Positions 1 to 13,209 of a stretch of 64,000 bases of DNA are shown here, piece after piece. Origin of the DNA: Ridgeia piscesae (lineage: Eukaryota; Annelida; Polychaeta; Sabellida; Siboglinidae). Each line of letters starts with the position of its first letter. The first letter of the stretch is position 1. The position numbers were made by a program, and so were the translations under genes. The notes beneath the pieces were generated by a model. The model worked only from the letters and a program-made list of their open reading frames with translations, searched no databases and was not told where the DNA came from. Location: NCBI GenBank assembly GCA_025642075.2, contig JAODUO010000467.1, positions 20,001-84,000 on the forward strand, written 5' to 3'.

Positions 1-99
1 TTCACACATTTTTCGAAATTAGAAATAACTTTCCCCGAAGTTTTTTATCGGCTTCTTTTGTACCTGTATAAACGCCGTATTTTTGGGGGGAAATCACTG

Positions 100-405
100 G
101 TCCATTTTAGACCATCAGATTCAACTAAGAGGACGCGGGTTCGAATCCTGTACTGCGGTGTACCTTGGGCAAGTTTTTTCATTCTACATTGCTCCCGTTC
201 ACTCAGCTGTATAAATGAATACCTGGCAATAGACAAGTGATTGATATGTGTGCGAGTAGCCTTCGCGCATTAATTGCAGCATATGGCGGCATGCTTCCCA
301 GAGATGGTGTCTGATTGAATAGGACTGCCAGGGAAGTAAAGTGTAAAGCGCTTTGAGCAATCCTGAGGATTGGATACTGCGCTATATAAGAACTTACCTT
401 TACCT
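100..405 (+). mobile_element. tRNA-derived SINE
   Basis: Contains a canonical Pol III B box GGTTCGAATCC (138-148), the CCTTGGGCAAG stretch common in metazoan SINEs, a central TTCACTCAGCTGTATAAATG, and a 3' tail with AAAGCGCTTTGAGC and GCGCTATATAAG. The A-box region is degraded. Confidence 0.65.
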
Positions 406-419
406 CTTTTAACTGAACA

Positions 420-1400
420 CTCACGCCAACGGCCAAGCCACACCCCAAAGATTTTCCTTTTTGAGATTGGCGAACTGCCAACTCCACATATCGCTCCACC
501 CAAGGTAGACAAAACTGTCTCTTTCCTCAGGCTTCTTCCCATCCTGGTGTATTTACAGCTCTTTCCTCCTATGTTCCATCCGCATTACCTCCGTCTTCTC
601 CAAACATACTCTCAGTCCAAGTCTGCTGAACATATCTTTCCACTCTATCAGCTGTTCTTGGAGATTTGCTTCCCCGTCGTCTACTACTGCCAGGCCATGC
701 ATATGAGTACAATAGTTTCCGGAGTATGTCTTTTGTACAAATCATTTTGCTTATCAGTTTCATCACAGCGATAAACAACAATGGGCTCAAGGCGCTCCCC
801 TGTGTCAGGCCAACATTCACTTATGGATTCTCCTGACACTCCCGGTTCACACAGCACCCTGCACTTCGCGTCCTCGTACGTCCCCTCCACCAACCTGACC
901 TCCCCCTCTGGGACCCCCACCCACCTCAGTGTTCCCATTGTCATTTCTCTTGGGGTTGTAGCCTAGGCCTTCTCCAGGTATATGAATCTAATTGCCATAT
1001 CCTCCTGTCCTTTCAGTTTCTTCTCTACTAACTACCTCTGGGCAAACATCCCATGCGTCGTTCCTCTTCCTTGTCTAAACTCCAGCTGTTCTTCACCGAT
1101 TTCCCCTTACACTATTGCTCTTATTCTGCCATCCAGATTCTTTCCAGCAACTTCAACATATGGCTTAGCAACGTATTGCCTCAAAATTTTCCCGGGTCAT
1201 GCACATCTCCCTTTCTTTTCTATATTCGGACAATTAGCCCCGTTCTTTATTCCTCTGTGAACTTCCCGTCTCTCTTGCAGGTGTTCAGCAATTTATTTTT
1301 GTCGATCATCTTCCAACTCTCTCAGCCACCGCCAGCATCTCTACTCGCACTTCACCAATGCTTGTTTATCTTTCCAAATATGCCTACACGATAAACCGTA
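420..1400 (-). pseudogene. Decayed non-LTR reverse transcriptase fragment
   Basis: In broken frames the minus strand reads RT pieces in order: GDVHDPGK (about 1200), VRLVEGTYEDAKCRVLCEPG (about 850), VGLTQGSALSPLLFIAVM (about 800) and a LGGAICGVG-like end (about 500). QGSALSPLLF is the conserved RT block before the catalytic YADD, which is itself lost by frameshifts. No function is expected. Confidence 0.7.
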
Positions 1401-1424
1401 AGAATGGCCCGGGCTGTGACAATT

Positions 1425-1561
1425 TTCATAAAGCTTACATTACCTCCCACCACTGCGTGCATGTGAGTGTGTGCGTGCGCGAGCGTGTGTGTATGCATGT
1501 GCGTGCACGTGCTCGTGCGCGTGTGCGTGTGTTTCATAAAGCTTACATTACCTCCCACCAC

Positions 1562-1562
<1 letters not shown>
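1425..1562. repeat. 105-bp tandem duplication seeding the (GT)n tract
   Basis: CATAAAGCTTACATTACCTC followed by CCACCACTG occurs at about 1428 and again at about 1533, with GT/GC-rich DNA after each. Confidence 0.75.
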
Positions 1563-1908
<346 letters not shown>

Positions 1909-1944
1909 GTATTTACATTCATTGCTTACTCGTATTATAAAAAA

Positions 1945-2150
1945 CAGCATCGATCATCTGGTTCTGTTTTACATTTTACCCCAATAGTAAATACAAATAT
2001 TGGGAGTAGGTGCTTTTTTTCTGTGGTTGTATTACTCTTTGGAATAGAGGTCTATGCTTCCTTCGATCTATTGTTAGATCAGACGCAGGCTGAAACATTA
2101 TGCGATTCTGAAATATTTTAAATATCTTGCTTTTACGTTTTTAATTAGTA
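1945..2150 (+). mobile_element. LINE reverse-transcriptase C-terminal fragment, decayed
   Basis: Plus strand reads RSSGSVLHF, GIEVYASF and a QAETLCDSEIFKYLAF-like end, the shape of the last segment of CR1/L2-type ORF2. It shares bases with the fragment at 20432. Confidence 0.45.
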
Positions 2151-2754
2151 ATGGTTTATTAAAATAGATATAAAACAAATTAATTTACTAAACCGTTACG
2201 TTGCGGTTTGTGTACGTGACAATCAATTGCTGCACGTGACCTTCGTCAAGCATAACTTTTGCCAACAGTATTTATAATGGTAACGTATGGGCGGGATCAT
2301 ATCTGCTATATCAAACTGATCCCATCTTTTATGGACACACCGGTGATAGGCAATAGGTTACGTGACGTGATAATGTTAGAGTACGCTGCGCACGCGTTTG
2401 ATGATTGTTGGAAGTTATCTTTAAATATACTACATTTTTGCTCTAAAAGCAGTAAGAAACTTTATTTTATCGGTAATGTCTATGATAATATAAAGTCTTC
2501 ATCGGAAGGAGGGTGCAGATTAATACAAAAAGAAATGTGACGATGACAACATATATCCACACAACACAATCTCTTACACATAAAAGCACGCTCTCTTTTT
2601 TCTCCCGTTAATCTCTCCCCTCAGTCTCCCCTCTCTCCCTCTCCTTCCTTCATCCCTCCTTCCCTCCCTCCACCCCCTCACTGCATCATCAGAATAATGT
2701 TTGTTAGTGCTAAAATCACCCATCTATCTAATCCCGTATATACAATACCATTAT

Positions 2755-2978
2755 AAAAAGTGTATTGGTGATTTGGCGCAGCAGCACCTCGACTGTGGAA
2801 TGAATTACCTGTGAACATTCGTGCATCCGGGACATTATGTATGTCTAGAAAGTGTTTAAAGACATATCTTTTTATTAGACATTTCTATTAATTCAAATTG
2901 TGTTGAAAAGACGGACATTGGCTTAGAATTTCTTGTTAGTGTCACGAACGTTTTAATCAGTGTTTATGTTTTAGATTA

Positions 2979-3016
<38 letters not shown>

Positions 3017-3301
3017 GTACATTGTTTTAGTAAAGGTTTTAATTTTATATTAATTTACATACCAAGTTTTTAGTACTATACATCTTAAAAGCAGTGTTTA
3101 ACTTATTTTAAATTAATTTATATAATTTACATACAAAGGTTTACTAGTACATCTTAAAACCAAACAAATTAATATGATTTATATTAATTTATATAATTTA
3201 CATTTCTATTTATTAATATACATTTAGTATATTTCTTGTTCAGCGCATCGATCCGCCATGCGGGAATTAGCGCTATATAAACTTTATTGTTATTATTAAT
3301 A
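2755..3301 (+). mobile_element. L2/CR1-like LINE 3' end, 5' truncated
   Basis: Plus strand at 2772-2891 reads GAAAPRLWNELPVNIRASGT and CLKTYLF before a stop, the typical C-terminus of an L2/CR1 ORF2. About 400 bases later comes TTAGCGCTATATAAACTTTA with a TATTATTAATA tail. An (AT)n run sits inside at 2982-3016. Confidence 0.75.
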
Positions 3302-6300
3302 TTAAAACCGTCCAGGGTCCATTTTTAGCAAATAGGTGAATGAAATGCACAAATGAGTAGCGCTGCAATCCTTTTTCCTTCTGATGCACAGATGTGTCAG
3401 AGTGAACAAGTTTGTGAGGTTGTCTCACTTTGTCTGTCTCCCTTCTGATTTACCTCTCCCCATCCCTTCCTTTAAACATACTTAACATTTTCTCCCTTCC
3501 TCCCTGCTTGGCGGCCTCTCGCCCTCTCCCTCATTTTCTTTATCCTCTGCTATTTCCCTTCTCACTGTCCCTCTAAACCCCACTTCCTCCATCCTTTCAT
3601 CCACCAATCGTTTTCACCCCTCCCGTCCTTCTAATTAAGCCGCAATTCGGTACGGTCAAGGGTATTTGCACATTCGACAAGAAGAGCGAAGCTACTTGTG
3701 CTATTCAAGGCAAACTTGTTTTGTCCTGTCCGTGTTTAATACCTGTCATGTTTCATTGTCAGTTTAACACAGACAATGCAATGCTTCACTGCCGTGGACA
3801 TTCTTAGACTGACGTGCGGCCTCCGACAATGGTATGTTCTTGGTCCCGCGCAAGAAACACTGATTGACAACGTATAATTAGCAACCTCTGTCGCGTTGAA
3901 CATGACAGTACAAACAAATGACTTAAGCGTTCGATCGAAAGCATGGATTTGTCGAAATGCAGTTGTAGTCGAAAAGCAGTTCTCCCGGTTTTCAGTACAA
4001 TACCAACTGTCACGTGTTTATGATGGTTCTTGTGCGGTCGGGTGCAGCATATCGTATGATATTCGGCAAACAATACACAGTTGACGCTCTACGTGGTTTG
4101 ACAGTTGGTCTCGAATGAGCGGCACATGTTGCAGTTTGGCAGTCATCAGACATTGGGATATACAACTAGACGCCAAAAAAGAGAGCGACGATTGCTACAG
4201 ACAATTGCTTTAAGGTAGGCTATGTGTGTAATGTTGTTATGTTATTTAGAACGGCAACTGTTGGTAGTACATTACATATATTGTCATGTGGTACAGTCTC
4301 GACATTCTGTATTGCTAACTTGCATAGTCAAACCAGCAAGGCATCACGGAAGACAAACAGTATTATCATTATACATAGCTGTTAGCTTCGTTCTACTGTG
4401 AATATAATTACACAGATAATCCATTTGTCATTAATCAAAACATTATTTGGCAACATATTTGATATGTAATGAATGGATCCACTTGCTGATTTGCGTCGAT
4501 ATAAATCGTAGGTAAGCATTGTATTTATTAATAAATAAAATAACAAATAGGTTTTAATCCACCTCTGTTTATTATCTTAATTTATGAATTCTCGTATGTC
4601 AATGCGAGTTATTATTATTCACTGTAGGATGTACTGTATTATTTATCTGCGTTTAAAAATAATGCCTTGTTTAATTTTATGAAGGAGAAAATGTCGGCGA
4701 TGTCTGCGCCATATTGTTGCCCAACTTCCGCTATAGAACCATGAATCTGCATAAGTCAACATTATTAACAACGTTAATAATTATAGTTATGCATGTTAAC
4801 ATGTTTGATGTATCATATGATATAGCATAACATATAAGCAAAGTTCTAATATAATGCTACAACATAAATAACGTCAGATTACCAGCTTACGTGTCTTACA
4901 AGTTGACACCACAATTGCACCAGCTAAGGCTGGACATTGGTTTATAAGTAAATAAAATGGTTACCTTTATTGACTGAGTGTTTCGACCGCACATGGCGGA
5001 AGGGGATACCAGTGACGCTCGCACTATGGAGGGTCACAACCGGTCTGGCGCACCAGAGTTTGGGCTAGGTATTTCCCTCCCATAGGAACACTTCCGGCAG
5101 AAGTCGGTCAGTTGTGAGGGAGTTTGGATTGTGACCAACCTTGCGCCAAATAACGTTATGAGGAGCAACCAATGAGGTATCTCTGGCCCCAGTAGTGCAT
5201 TAGATTGTACTATAGGCTATGTACCCAGTGTCTCCCACTTCCTCATTCCCTCTCATTTTGTTTTTCAAAGTTTTTCTTTGAAACAGTTAATGTGTGACAT
5301 TAACATTGACTGTTATTTTTAAGGTATTAAGAAAAATATTAATTTAACTAAATTCAAGGCTTTTAATGTTTAACTTTAAAACACATTTTGTTTTGTTTTA
5401 ATCATACACAACATCTCAGCTTCACGATAAGCTTTAGTTAATTTTATGCACGTATGGAAAACTATATTATTGAAAGTTACACAAATGCTGGAACTATTTT
5501 AAATTGTGAAAGAGTTAATAGCATGCATTAAATCATAACTATTTTACTCATAGTAAATAGCTAAGATACAATAATTTTTACTATTCAAATATACTGCTAT
5601 GGTCTTTAATCGTCAATAACTCAATAAACGTAGCTATGATATATTAACAATAATACGTTCAATGTATGAATAAATAACTGCGATCATTCAATGTTAAGAT
5701 ACTTGTTAAAATTTGTTTGCGTTTATTTATACATGTATATGTTATTTAGTATAACCTTTGGTTGTAATCTTTTCAATGAGATATTCATTAATGTTAAATT
5801 AAAAATTTTCTTAATACTTAAGAAACACAGTAAATACAAATACTACTACCCAATCAGTACAATCGCGTACATCACCACACTTTCATACGTGTGCACAATA
5901 CGTGACAAAGTAACTGCATCAAGAAAACAACTATTTAAAACACTACGACACAAACGAAAATATCTTGAACTTACATATTTTCCTTTTTATTATATAAAAC
6001 ATAGGATTGTGCATATATTTATCATTACTAGAAACACACAGACAAATAGACACCTACCGAAAATGTATTGAAGATAACGAACTTAAGAAAATGTTGGATA
6101 TTGTTAGATGATGCAACATATTCTGGTTTAATAACCGTCACTAAAAACTCATGCTTGTAGGAAACAATTATACTTGTTTTGAATTTTTTGGTAAAAACAA
6201 TCTTTGAAATTGGCTGTTGGTCAGCCTTAGTGACGCGATATGAAGAGTTCAAAATCACAATTAGCAGTATTGTCCAGAAAAATGGGTTTGTGCATGCTTT

Positions 6301-6593
6301 TACAGATCGTGTACTATTAATTATGTATTCCTGTCAGATCATATATATTAATTTTCTAACAATACAGTTGCGACTGATTGCAGTTAGAATACTGTGTTTT
6401 AACGGAAAAGCACTGTCAAATGTTTCTCTAAACCACTTGCACAGTTTTGAGTAATATCGGTTCAGTGGTTGTGTGGCAGGTTCATACCCTGCTGGTGTTA
6501 CTTATGCAAACACTTACATGTTGTGTGCACACACTGATTCCATTTCATAAGTTTAGCTGGTTTTGTGATATTTTAAAATGCTTGAACAACTTG

Positions 6594-6597
<4 letters not shown>
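3302..6597. other. Intergenic AT-rich DNA, no gene seen
   Basis: Short open frames only, without splice context or recognisable motifs. 4930-5230 is less AT-rich and could be an old transposon, but I see no ends or coding motif. Confidence 0.6.

Positions 6598-6631
<34 letters not shown>
6598..6631. repeat. (AT)n microsatellite
   Basis: Uninterrupted TA dinucleotides. Confidence 0.95.
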
Positions 6632-6632
<1 letters not shown>

Positions 6633-7048
6633 ATACATGTACATAAGCAAGAATATGAATTCTTTCTTCATAAATGTCGTGCATCTTGGTTGCCAAACAA
6701 AGATGGATTAATATCCAACTCACATAAATAAGACGTAAGACCTACATGTGGGCTGTAGAAGGCAGATAGCATGTTTCTCGCTGGCAGCATCATACTGGCC
6801 AGTTCTACCAGGTCATCAAGTTAAGTACAACAATTATAACTCTTGTTGATGTTAGTGTAGAATATGTTGAGGACTGCACTAGCGATATCAAAATATGGTA
6901 CTTGCTAGAAGTGAAGGGGGTAAGTAAGGTCCATATCCCAGTGCTGCACCATGTGATCAAAAAACCTCATGCTTTAGGCTGCTGCTACAGGAAAGATGGA
7001 GACTTCAATCCGACATGTTATGGAGAGAGCTAGACAGAGAGCTAGAGG

Positions 7049-7062
7049 AGAGAGAGCGAGGG

Positions 7063-7121
<59 letters not shown>

Positions 7122-7145
7122 GAGAGAGAGAGAGAGAGAGCGCAG
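7049..7145. repeat. (GA)n microsatellite
   Basis: About 95 bases of GA with a few GC interruptions; it lies downstream of the cadherin 3' UTR. Confidence 0.97.
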
Positions 7146-7248
7146 AGCGAGCGAGTTAATTTATATGATCTTTGTGAAATAGTATTTTTTTTAATATCTT
7201 CAGTTTGACTAGTTACAATAAAGATTTATAAATACAGGTTTTAATTTT

Positions 7249-7644
7249 TTTATTTATATAATATATTATTTATATTACTTACATTGATGGGAATATAAAA
7301 TGACGCTAAGAATTTCAAATTTACACAGCGGTAAAGGTACCTTACTTCATGAGTCTACAGCAAGAATTCACTGTATATACAACACTATATACAAATGCGA
7401 TGTTTGCACATTGATCAGCTCAATATGTTTATCTGCCATCGCACAGAAATATAACAATCACATTATCACATACATCATCTATATATGTTTAACACAACGG
7501 TAGCACAGCTACAAAACTATATAAATTATTGCGACAATCACGTCAAAGCAATACAGCTTATTCTGAGATGCCTGCATGCATGTTCGTACAATCAGGATAA
7601 ACCTTGTTCTAGAGTGGATACTTCAACACAGAGTCTGTCAGTGT
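7249..7644 (-). other. Probable 3' UTR with poly(A) signal
   Basis: A minus-strand AATAAA lies at 7249-7254, about 390 bases past the stop codon, in AT-rich sequence. It is the nearest plausible polyadenylation signal; the true cleavage site is not visible. Confidence 0.45.
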
Positions 7645-8389
7645 TCAGAGATTAGTGCTGTGGATGTGTCTGTTGTAGCGACTGGCCACTCCCTCTGGCG
7701 CTGCAGTACAATGTATCTTCTCCGCATACAGTTCACTCTCATCCTCATATGCACTGTTATCAAAAGTGACACAGCTTCTCCGCTCAATATCAATGTGATT
7801 TGTATACTGTGACTGCCCGATGGGTAATAATTTTGACCTCTTCAGTAACCCGTTCTCTGCAGATGCAGACTTCCCCGTGTCGGCTTTAGTAGGGTTTGCT
7901 TCATAGTCAGCATCTCTACCTGGCTCAGTGTCTGTGGGACGTATGTGGCTGTACCGATTGTCATCGCATTTAGTCAATAGTGGCGCCACCTTGTATGTAT
8001 ACCTTTTCTCCAGGCCACCATATTGTGTGCTGGTCCTGTTGCCTTTAGTGTGACCAGTGTGCGCCCCTGGAAATGGGGCAACCCAGACAGGCTGGGTGCT
8101 GCCAGGAAGCAGCAACATGTCTGTCCAAGGCTGTCTCCCACTGCTCTTGTCAACGCAACCCTTTTTCATTCCACCAGTGGCATTGTTATTGTTGTTACGC
8201 CCTCCCAATGCCCTAGGGCAAATTGCTGTCTCTCCCCTGGTTGAAGTCTTTGGGGATGCTGCCCTGCCCCCTGGTGTTGTTGCCCCTACCACTCTGCCAG
8301 GAGGGTATCTCCGGGGTGCTCTGGCACTGTCTCTAGAGGTCTGTAGTGCCTCAAGGAGCCTTCCCACGCCAGCTGGGGCGACTGACGAC
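7645..8389 (-). CDS. CDH23-like: Exon 37: last exon, cytoplasmic tail with PDZ ligand
   Basis: 745 nt after TTGTCTGTTCAG to a TGA stop. About 247 residues: a basic Arg/Pro/Gly-rich first part, a short Asn run (NNNNN), then QPVWVAPFPGAH, which resembles the PVWLDPF motif of CDH23 tails, YTYKVAP, TFDNSAYEDE, and the C-terminus HSTNL. The final Ser-Thr-Asn-Leu fits a class I PDZ ligand; vertebrate CDH23 also ends in one and binds harmonin. Expected to act inside the cell as a scaffold docking tail. Confidence 0.8.
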
Positions 8390-8478
8390 CTGAACAGACA
8401 ATTATGTCCTCACCAGTCTCATGGCTAAACACTGACCTGTGTAGTACAACAAACTTAACCATACAACAAAATACTGAT

Positions 8479-9165
8479 CACACAGCAAAACACAACATAA
8501 CAACACTCACCACATTGCACAGAACACAACATAACAACACTCACCACACTGTAGAACACAACATAACAACACTCACCACACTGTAGAACACAACATAACA
8601 ACACTCACTACACTGCAGAACACAACATAACAACACTCACCACACTGCAGAACACAACATAACAACACACACCACACTGTAGAACACAACATAACAACAC
8701 TCACCACACTGTAGAACACAACATAACAACACTCACTACACTGTAGAACACAACATAACAACACACACCACACTGTAGAACACAACATAACAACACACAC
8801 CACACTGTAGAACACAACACAACACACACACAACAAACACAACAAACAACACTCACCACACTGTAGAACACAACACAACAACACTCACTACACTGTAGAA
8901 CACAACATAACAACACTCACTACACTGTAGAACACAACACAACAACACTCACTACACTGTAGAACACAACACAACAACATAACAACACTCACTACACTGT
9001 AGAAAACAACATAACAACACTCACTACACTGTAGAACACAACACAACAACACTCACTACACTGTAGAACACAACATAACAACACTCACTACACTGTAGAA
9101 AACAACATAACAACACTCACTACACTGTAGAACACAACATAACAACACTCACCACACTGCAGAAC
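8479..9165. repeat. 32-bp minisatellite in the last intron
   Basis: About 21 copies. On the minus strand each unit holds TTCTACAG, then TGTG, then GTGAGTGTT, i.e. an acceptor-like and a donor-like site 4 nt apart. The donor-like part resembles the real exon 36 donor GTAAGTGTT at 9432. Confidence 0.93.
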
Positions 9166-9275
9166 ACAACACAACACAACACAACACAACACAACACAAC
9201 ACAACACAACACAACACAACACAACACAACACAACACAACACAACACAACACAACACAACACAACACAACACACA
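9163..9275. repeat. (AACAC)n pentanucleotide repeat
   Basis: About 22 near-perfect copies grown inside the 32-bp array. Confidence 0.95.
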
Positions 9276-9432
9276 CAACACAACACAACACTCACCAACA
9301 CAACACAACAACACTCAACACACTGCAGAACACTACACAACACTCACCACAATGCAGAACACAATAGAGCAACATACACTACACTGCAAAACACCCACAA
9401 TGCAGCAAAACACCACACAGCAAAACACTTAC

Positions 9433-9455
9433 CAGAGAGCAAATGAGCTCATCCA
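9433..9455 (-). CDS. CDH23-like: Exon 36 (tentative): 23-nt micro-exon of the tail
   Basis: Strong signals: TTCCTGACTTTCAG acceptor and CTG|GTAAGTG donor. In phase from exon 35 it gives VDELICSL. It then ends in phase 0, whereas exon 37 needs two bases before it, so another exon or an indel must lie in the repeat array between. Confidence 0.42.
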
Positions 9456-9643
9456 CTGAAAGTCAGGAACAATAAAATGCAATTATTAACTGACACTGAA
9501 CAGGCACATAGCAGAGCAGCTCATGTTAATAAGCAGCCAAATGTAACGTTGGCAGATCTATTGGCCTGGTTTAGTAACCCATCATCCCCGACACACCAGC
9601 ACCTAAAACATGATCAACTGCCATCACTTGTAATGGAAAGTGG

Positions 9644-9644
<1 letters not shown>

Positions 9645-9690
<46 letters not shown>
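9645..9690. repeat. (AT)n microsatellite
   Basis: Pure TA dinucleotides. Confidence 0.95.
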
Positions 9691-9693
<3 letters not shown>

Positions 9694-9849
9694 AGACTGA
9701 GAGGACATGTCACACTGAGGGCGTGTAACTATAATGTATTGTTGGTGTTGTACAACTTCCAAACATACACTGAATAGACACCACTACCACAGATCACGTT
9801 GTTATATGTTGACCGTCAACACCCACCACCTGAATACACCAAGCTGCTG

Positions 9850-10095
9850 GCCCGGTGAGGCAAAGCACTCAGTCAGTTGAGGTAACAACGTTTTTCAGAA
9901 CATTTACGCTAAGCCGACCTTTCTATGCTGGCACTGAGGGTGGTCACTTCCAGTGTGCTTGCTGTCCTCAGTTTTTCTTATACATCCCAAATTGAGAAGG
10001 AACTGACATTATCGTGATTCTCCAATTCACGACGGATACAATCCCCAGTGTTTAGAGCCAGGTTTTAAAACCAAATACACCATGACTGCCGTGAC
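9850..10095 (-). mobile_element. SINE copy, head-truncated, minus strand
   Basis: The reverse complement matches the body of the SINE at 13610-13920: GGTTTTAAAACCTGGCTCT, TTGGAGAATCACG, CATAGAAAGGTCGGCTTA. The tRNA-like head is missing. Confidence 0.75.
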
Positions 10096-10171
10096 CAGAT
10101 ATGAAAGTGTAACTGCCTATATAAATATGTCACAGAACCAACTGATGTAGTGTCGTTTTTGCTCAAAGACC

Positions 10172-10217
<46 letters not shown>
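10172..10217. repeat. (AT)n microsatellite
   Basis: TA dinucleotides. Confidence 0.95.
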
Positions 10218-10220
<3 letters not shown>

Positions 10221-10605
10221 AATATATGCCTGCTTCTGTACATAACTGCAAGAAATGTTACTGAGTTTTACTTGAAACTGTATTTAACTGGACAATAACA
10301 AGCGTTACAGAGGGCACAGCAGACGTCTTCTCTATGAAGTGTTCTCTGTGCAGTTGCAATGTGTGCTTCCAAGCCAGCCTAACAAAGGGCACTACCCCAA
10401 AGCACTAACACAGCAACCACAAACACCCAGACTGGAAAGACTCATAAACACTGTACCCTTTGACTAGAGTAATTCAACAACATCGTGTGTCATAGTTCTG
10501 TCTCTCCTATTGCGAAAAGTTTCAAACCTGCAGAATAAAATCACACAGCATTTATGGACCAGCCGTGAAAATTATTTATACCATAATGGTTTAAGAGATA
10601 CATAT

Positions 10606-10662
<57 letters not shown>

Positions 10663-11165
10663 TATATATATATATATATATCGAAGAGATTTGTTGCAAT
10701 ATCATTAGCATAATGTGCTATTACTGGATATATCACATTCTTAATTCAGTGAACACAAATTTAAACATTAAAAACAAATTGTAAAATTTAATATGCATAC
10801 ATATTAATTATTAAAAACACATTTCATTAAGGTTACTGGTACATCTATTTTTAAGTTATCAAATTACTTTTTTGTACAATTGAATATTAGGTATAGTTGA
10901 TGGAACTATTATGTCATCTAATTTGTTAAGTAGACAGTGAACTATTTAAAAATATATATTAATTTTGTTTTTAATATTACTGACTACTGTATTATAACTA
11001 AAAATAATATTGTTTGTATTAATATCATGTTAAATATGCCCCAGTTGCCCAGCAACATCTACTATAAAATAAGTGATCAAAGTTAAAGTAATGCAACGTT
11101 GTTATGGTGACGAGTTAGGAGTAAGAAACTTCCACCAATATGTGTATGTGCAAAGTGAGCTGGCG
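10218..11165. other. AT-rich intronic DNA
   Basis: Contains (AT)n at 10605-10681. No exon-like segment with both splice signals was found. Confidence 0.6.
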
Positions 11166-11167
11166 TT

Positions 11168-11850
11168 AGACACAATTGGCACACTCCACCGGTACAGGTG
11201 TGGTGTACAATTGGCACCATCAAACAGTACAGGTGTGGTGTACAATTGGCACCATCAACTGGTACAGATGTGTTGTACAATTGGCACCATCAAACGGTAC
11301 AGGTGTGGTGTACAATTGATACCATCACCCGGTACAGATGTGGTGTACAATTGGCACCATCAACTGGTACAGATGTGGTGTACAATTGATACCATCACCC
11401 AGTACAGATGTGTTGTACAATTGGCACCATCAACTGGTACAGGTGTGGTGTACAATTGATACCATCAACTGGTACAGGTGTGGTGTACAATTGATACCAT
11501 CAACCGGTACAGGTGTGGTGTACAATTGACACCATCAACTGGTACAGGTGTGGTATACAACGGACGTCCTCAACTAGTATATATGTGGTGTGCAACTGAC
11601 ACCATCAACTATTATGTGGTGTACAACTAAAACCATCAAGTGGCACAGGTGTGGTGTACAATGGACACCATCAACTGGTACAGGTGTGGTGTACAATTGA
11701 CACCATCAACTTGTACAGGTGTGGTGTACAATTGTCACCATCTGGTACAGGTGTGGTGTACAATTGACACCATCAAGTGGTACAGGTGTGGTGTACAATT
11801 GACACCATCAAGTGGCATAAGTGTGACACACAACCAACACTAACTGGCAC
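11168..11850. repeat. 35-bp minisatellite beside exon 35 donor
   Basis: About 19 copies of a unit starting GGTACAGGTGTGGTGTACAA. It begins within about 15 bases of the exon 35 donor but does not include it. Confidence 0.95.
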
Positions 11851-11866
11851 AGGTGCACGCCTTTAC

Positions 11867-11919
11867 CTGGCTGACATATTTCTTGTTCTGCTGTCTCTTC
11901 AGAAGAGTCTGAGTCACTG
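11867..11919 (-). CDS. CDH23-like: Exon 35 (probable): acidic Ser-rich cytoplasmic segment
   Basis: 53 nt (1 + 17 codons + 1), donor GTAAAG. Reads SDSDSSEETAEQEICQP. The acceptor is a tandem TAGCAG (NAGNAG), so two products differing by one Ser are possible. SDSDSSEE is a typical casein kinase 2 substrate pattern. Confidence 0.62.
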
Positions 11920-12435
11920 CTATAACATTCAATGAATGAAACCTCCATCAACCTCTAGTATTAAAGTACAACTATTAGTTAACGTTCAAGTACCCGCACT
12001 CCTTCAGTGAATGTAGACCCTAAAATGGGAATATTAGTTTCACAGTCATGAACTCAATACCAACATTATTACATCTAAAATCAATGCCAACTTTTCTACA
12101 AGTAAATTCAATATAAACATTTCTATAACTACAATAAATAATACTGACAATACGAGCACGACCGCATCAGATATAAAAACTACGGCAGTGTTCAACAGAT
12201 GTAAGGTGGATGTGTAAACCAAACATCCTATATTATGTATAATAATAATTATATGGCACTAACAGCTTAGACAATCTTAGAGAAGATGCATAGCACTATG
12301 GAGAGTTGCATATATCAGTTTAAAGATAGGCCACAAAATCATCTTCTGTGAAAGCAATACTTCAATCTACTCAACAGAATAAACCATTATTAAATCATAC
12401 TAATGAAACATGATAAGTGATTCCTAAGTTGATAC

Positions 12436-12537
12436 CTTGATTGGTCAGTTGGACTTGTCCCCGCCCATACGTCCACTGTAGTTCCATTGTCCTCCTCCAG
12501 ATGGCAGCTGTCAGAGTCGGTCGAAACAGTATCTTCA
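12436..12537 (-). CDS. CDH23-like: Exon 34 (probable): acidic cytoplasmic segment
   Basis: 102 nt (1 + 33 codons + 2), TTGCAG acceptor, AAG|GTATCA donor. Reads EDTVSTDSDSCHLEEDNG, acidic and free of stops, in phase with both neighbours. Confidence 0.68.
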
Positions 12538-12783
12538 CTGCAACATGCATTTCCACAAACATAACATTATTTACTTTAGTTAACAACACTTTTGGATTAA
12601 AGTTGATGCAAAGCAAGAAGATTGTCTTGGTTCTTGACAGAAGCTGTTTTTAACATTATTCTGTGAGCCTTCTTATCAAGTGTTATTGTTCTAAGTATGT
12701 ATATATATATGCACTCATTTGTTAAGTGATATATGTGGATTGTTTAATTTAATATAAAACTTTACAGCACATCCATTAACATT

Positions 12784-12889
12784 GACACACACACACACCC
12801 ACACCCACAAACACACGCACCCGCACACACACACCCACACCCACACACACACGCACACGCATCCACACACACAAGCACCAACAAACACA

Positions 12890-12957
<68 letters not shown>
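12784..12957. repeat. (CA)n microsatellite
   Basis: CA repeats, pure from 12896 to 12956. Confidence 0.97.
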
Positions 12958-12962
<5 letters not shown>

Positions 12963-13061
12963 CCATATACATAATGTACACAAATACATAAATATTTTAT
13001 TATGAATGTGCATGCACATAAACAGACTCATGGGCATACACACACATGTGCACACATATGC

Positions 13062-13140
13062 ACGCCCGCCCGCCCGCCCGCCCGCCCGCCACAGCTGCGC
13101 CGGCCGCCGCACGACGCACGCACGCACGCACGCGCACGCA

Positions 13141-13178
<38 letters not shown>

Positions 13179-13180
13179 AT
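13062..13180. repeat. (CCCG)n, CGCA-rich and (CA)n cluster
   Basis: Six copies of CCCG near 13064-13090, then CGCACG repeats, then pure CA to 13177. It lies about 30 bases from the exon 33 donor. Confidence 0.9.
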
Positions 13181-13209
13181 AGGCACATATTGTATATCTA
13201 TGTACTCAC

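Noticed and set aside
138..148. Functional tRNA gene at the perfect B box
   Set aside because: No matching acceptor stem or A box; the context is a SINE.
5691..6071. 126-codon plus-strand frame
   Set aside because: AT-rich, no recognised domain, atypical composition; chance is sufficient.
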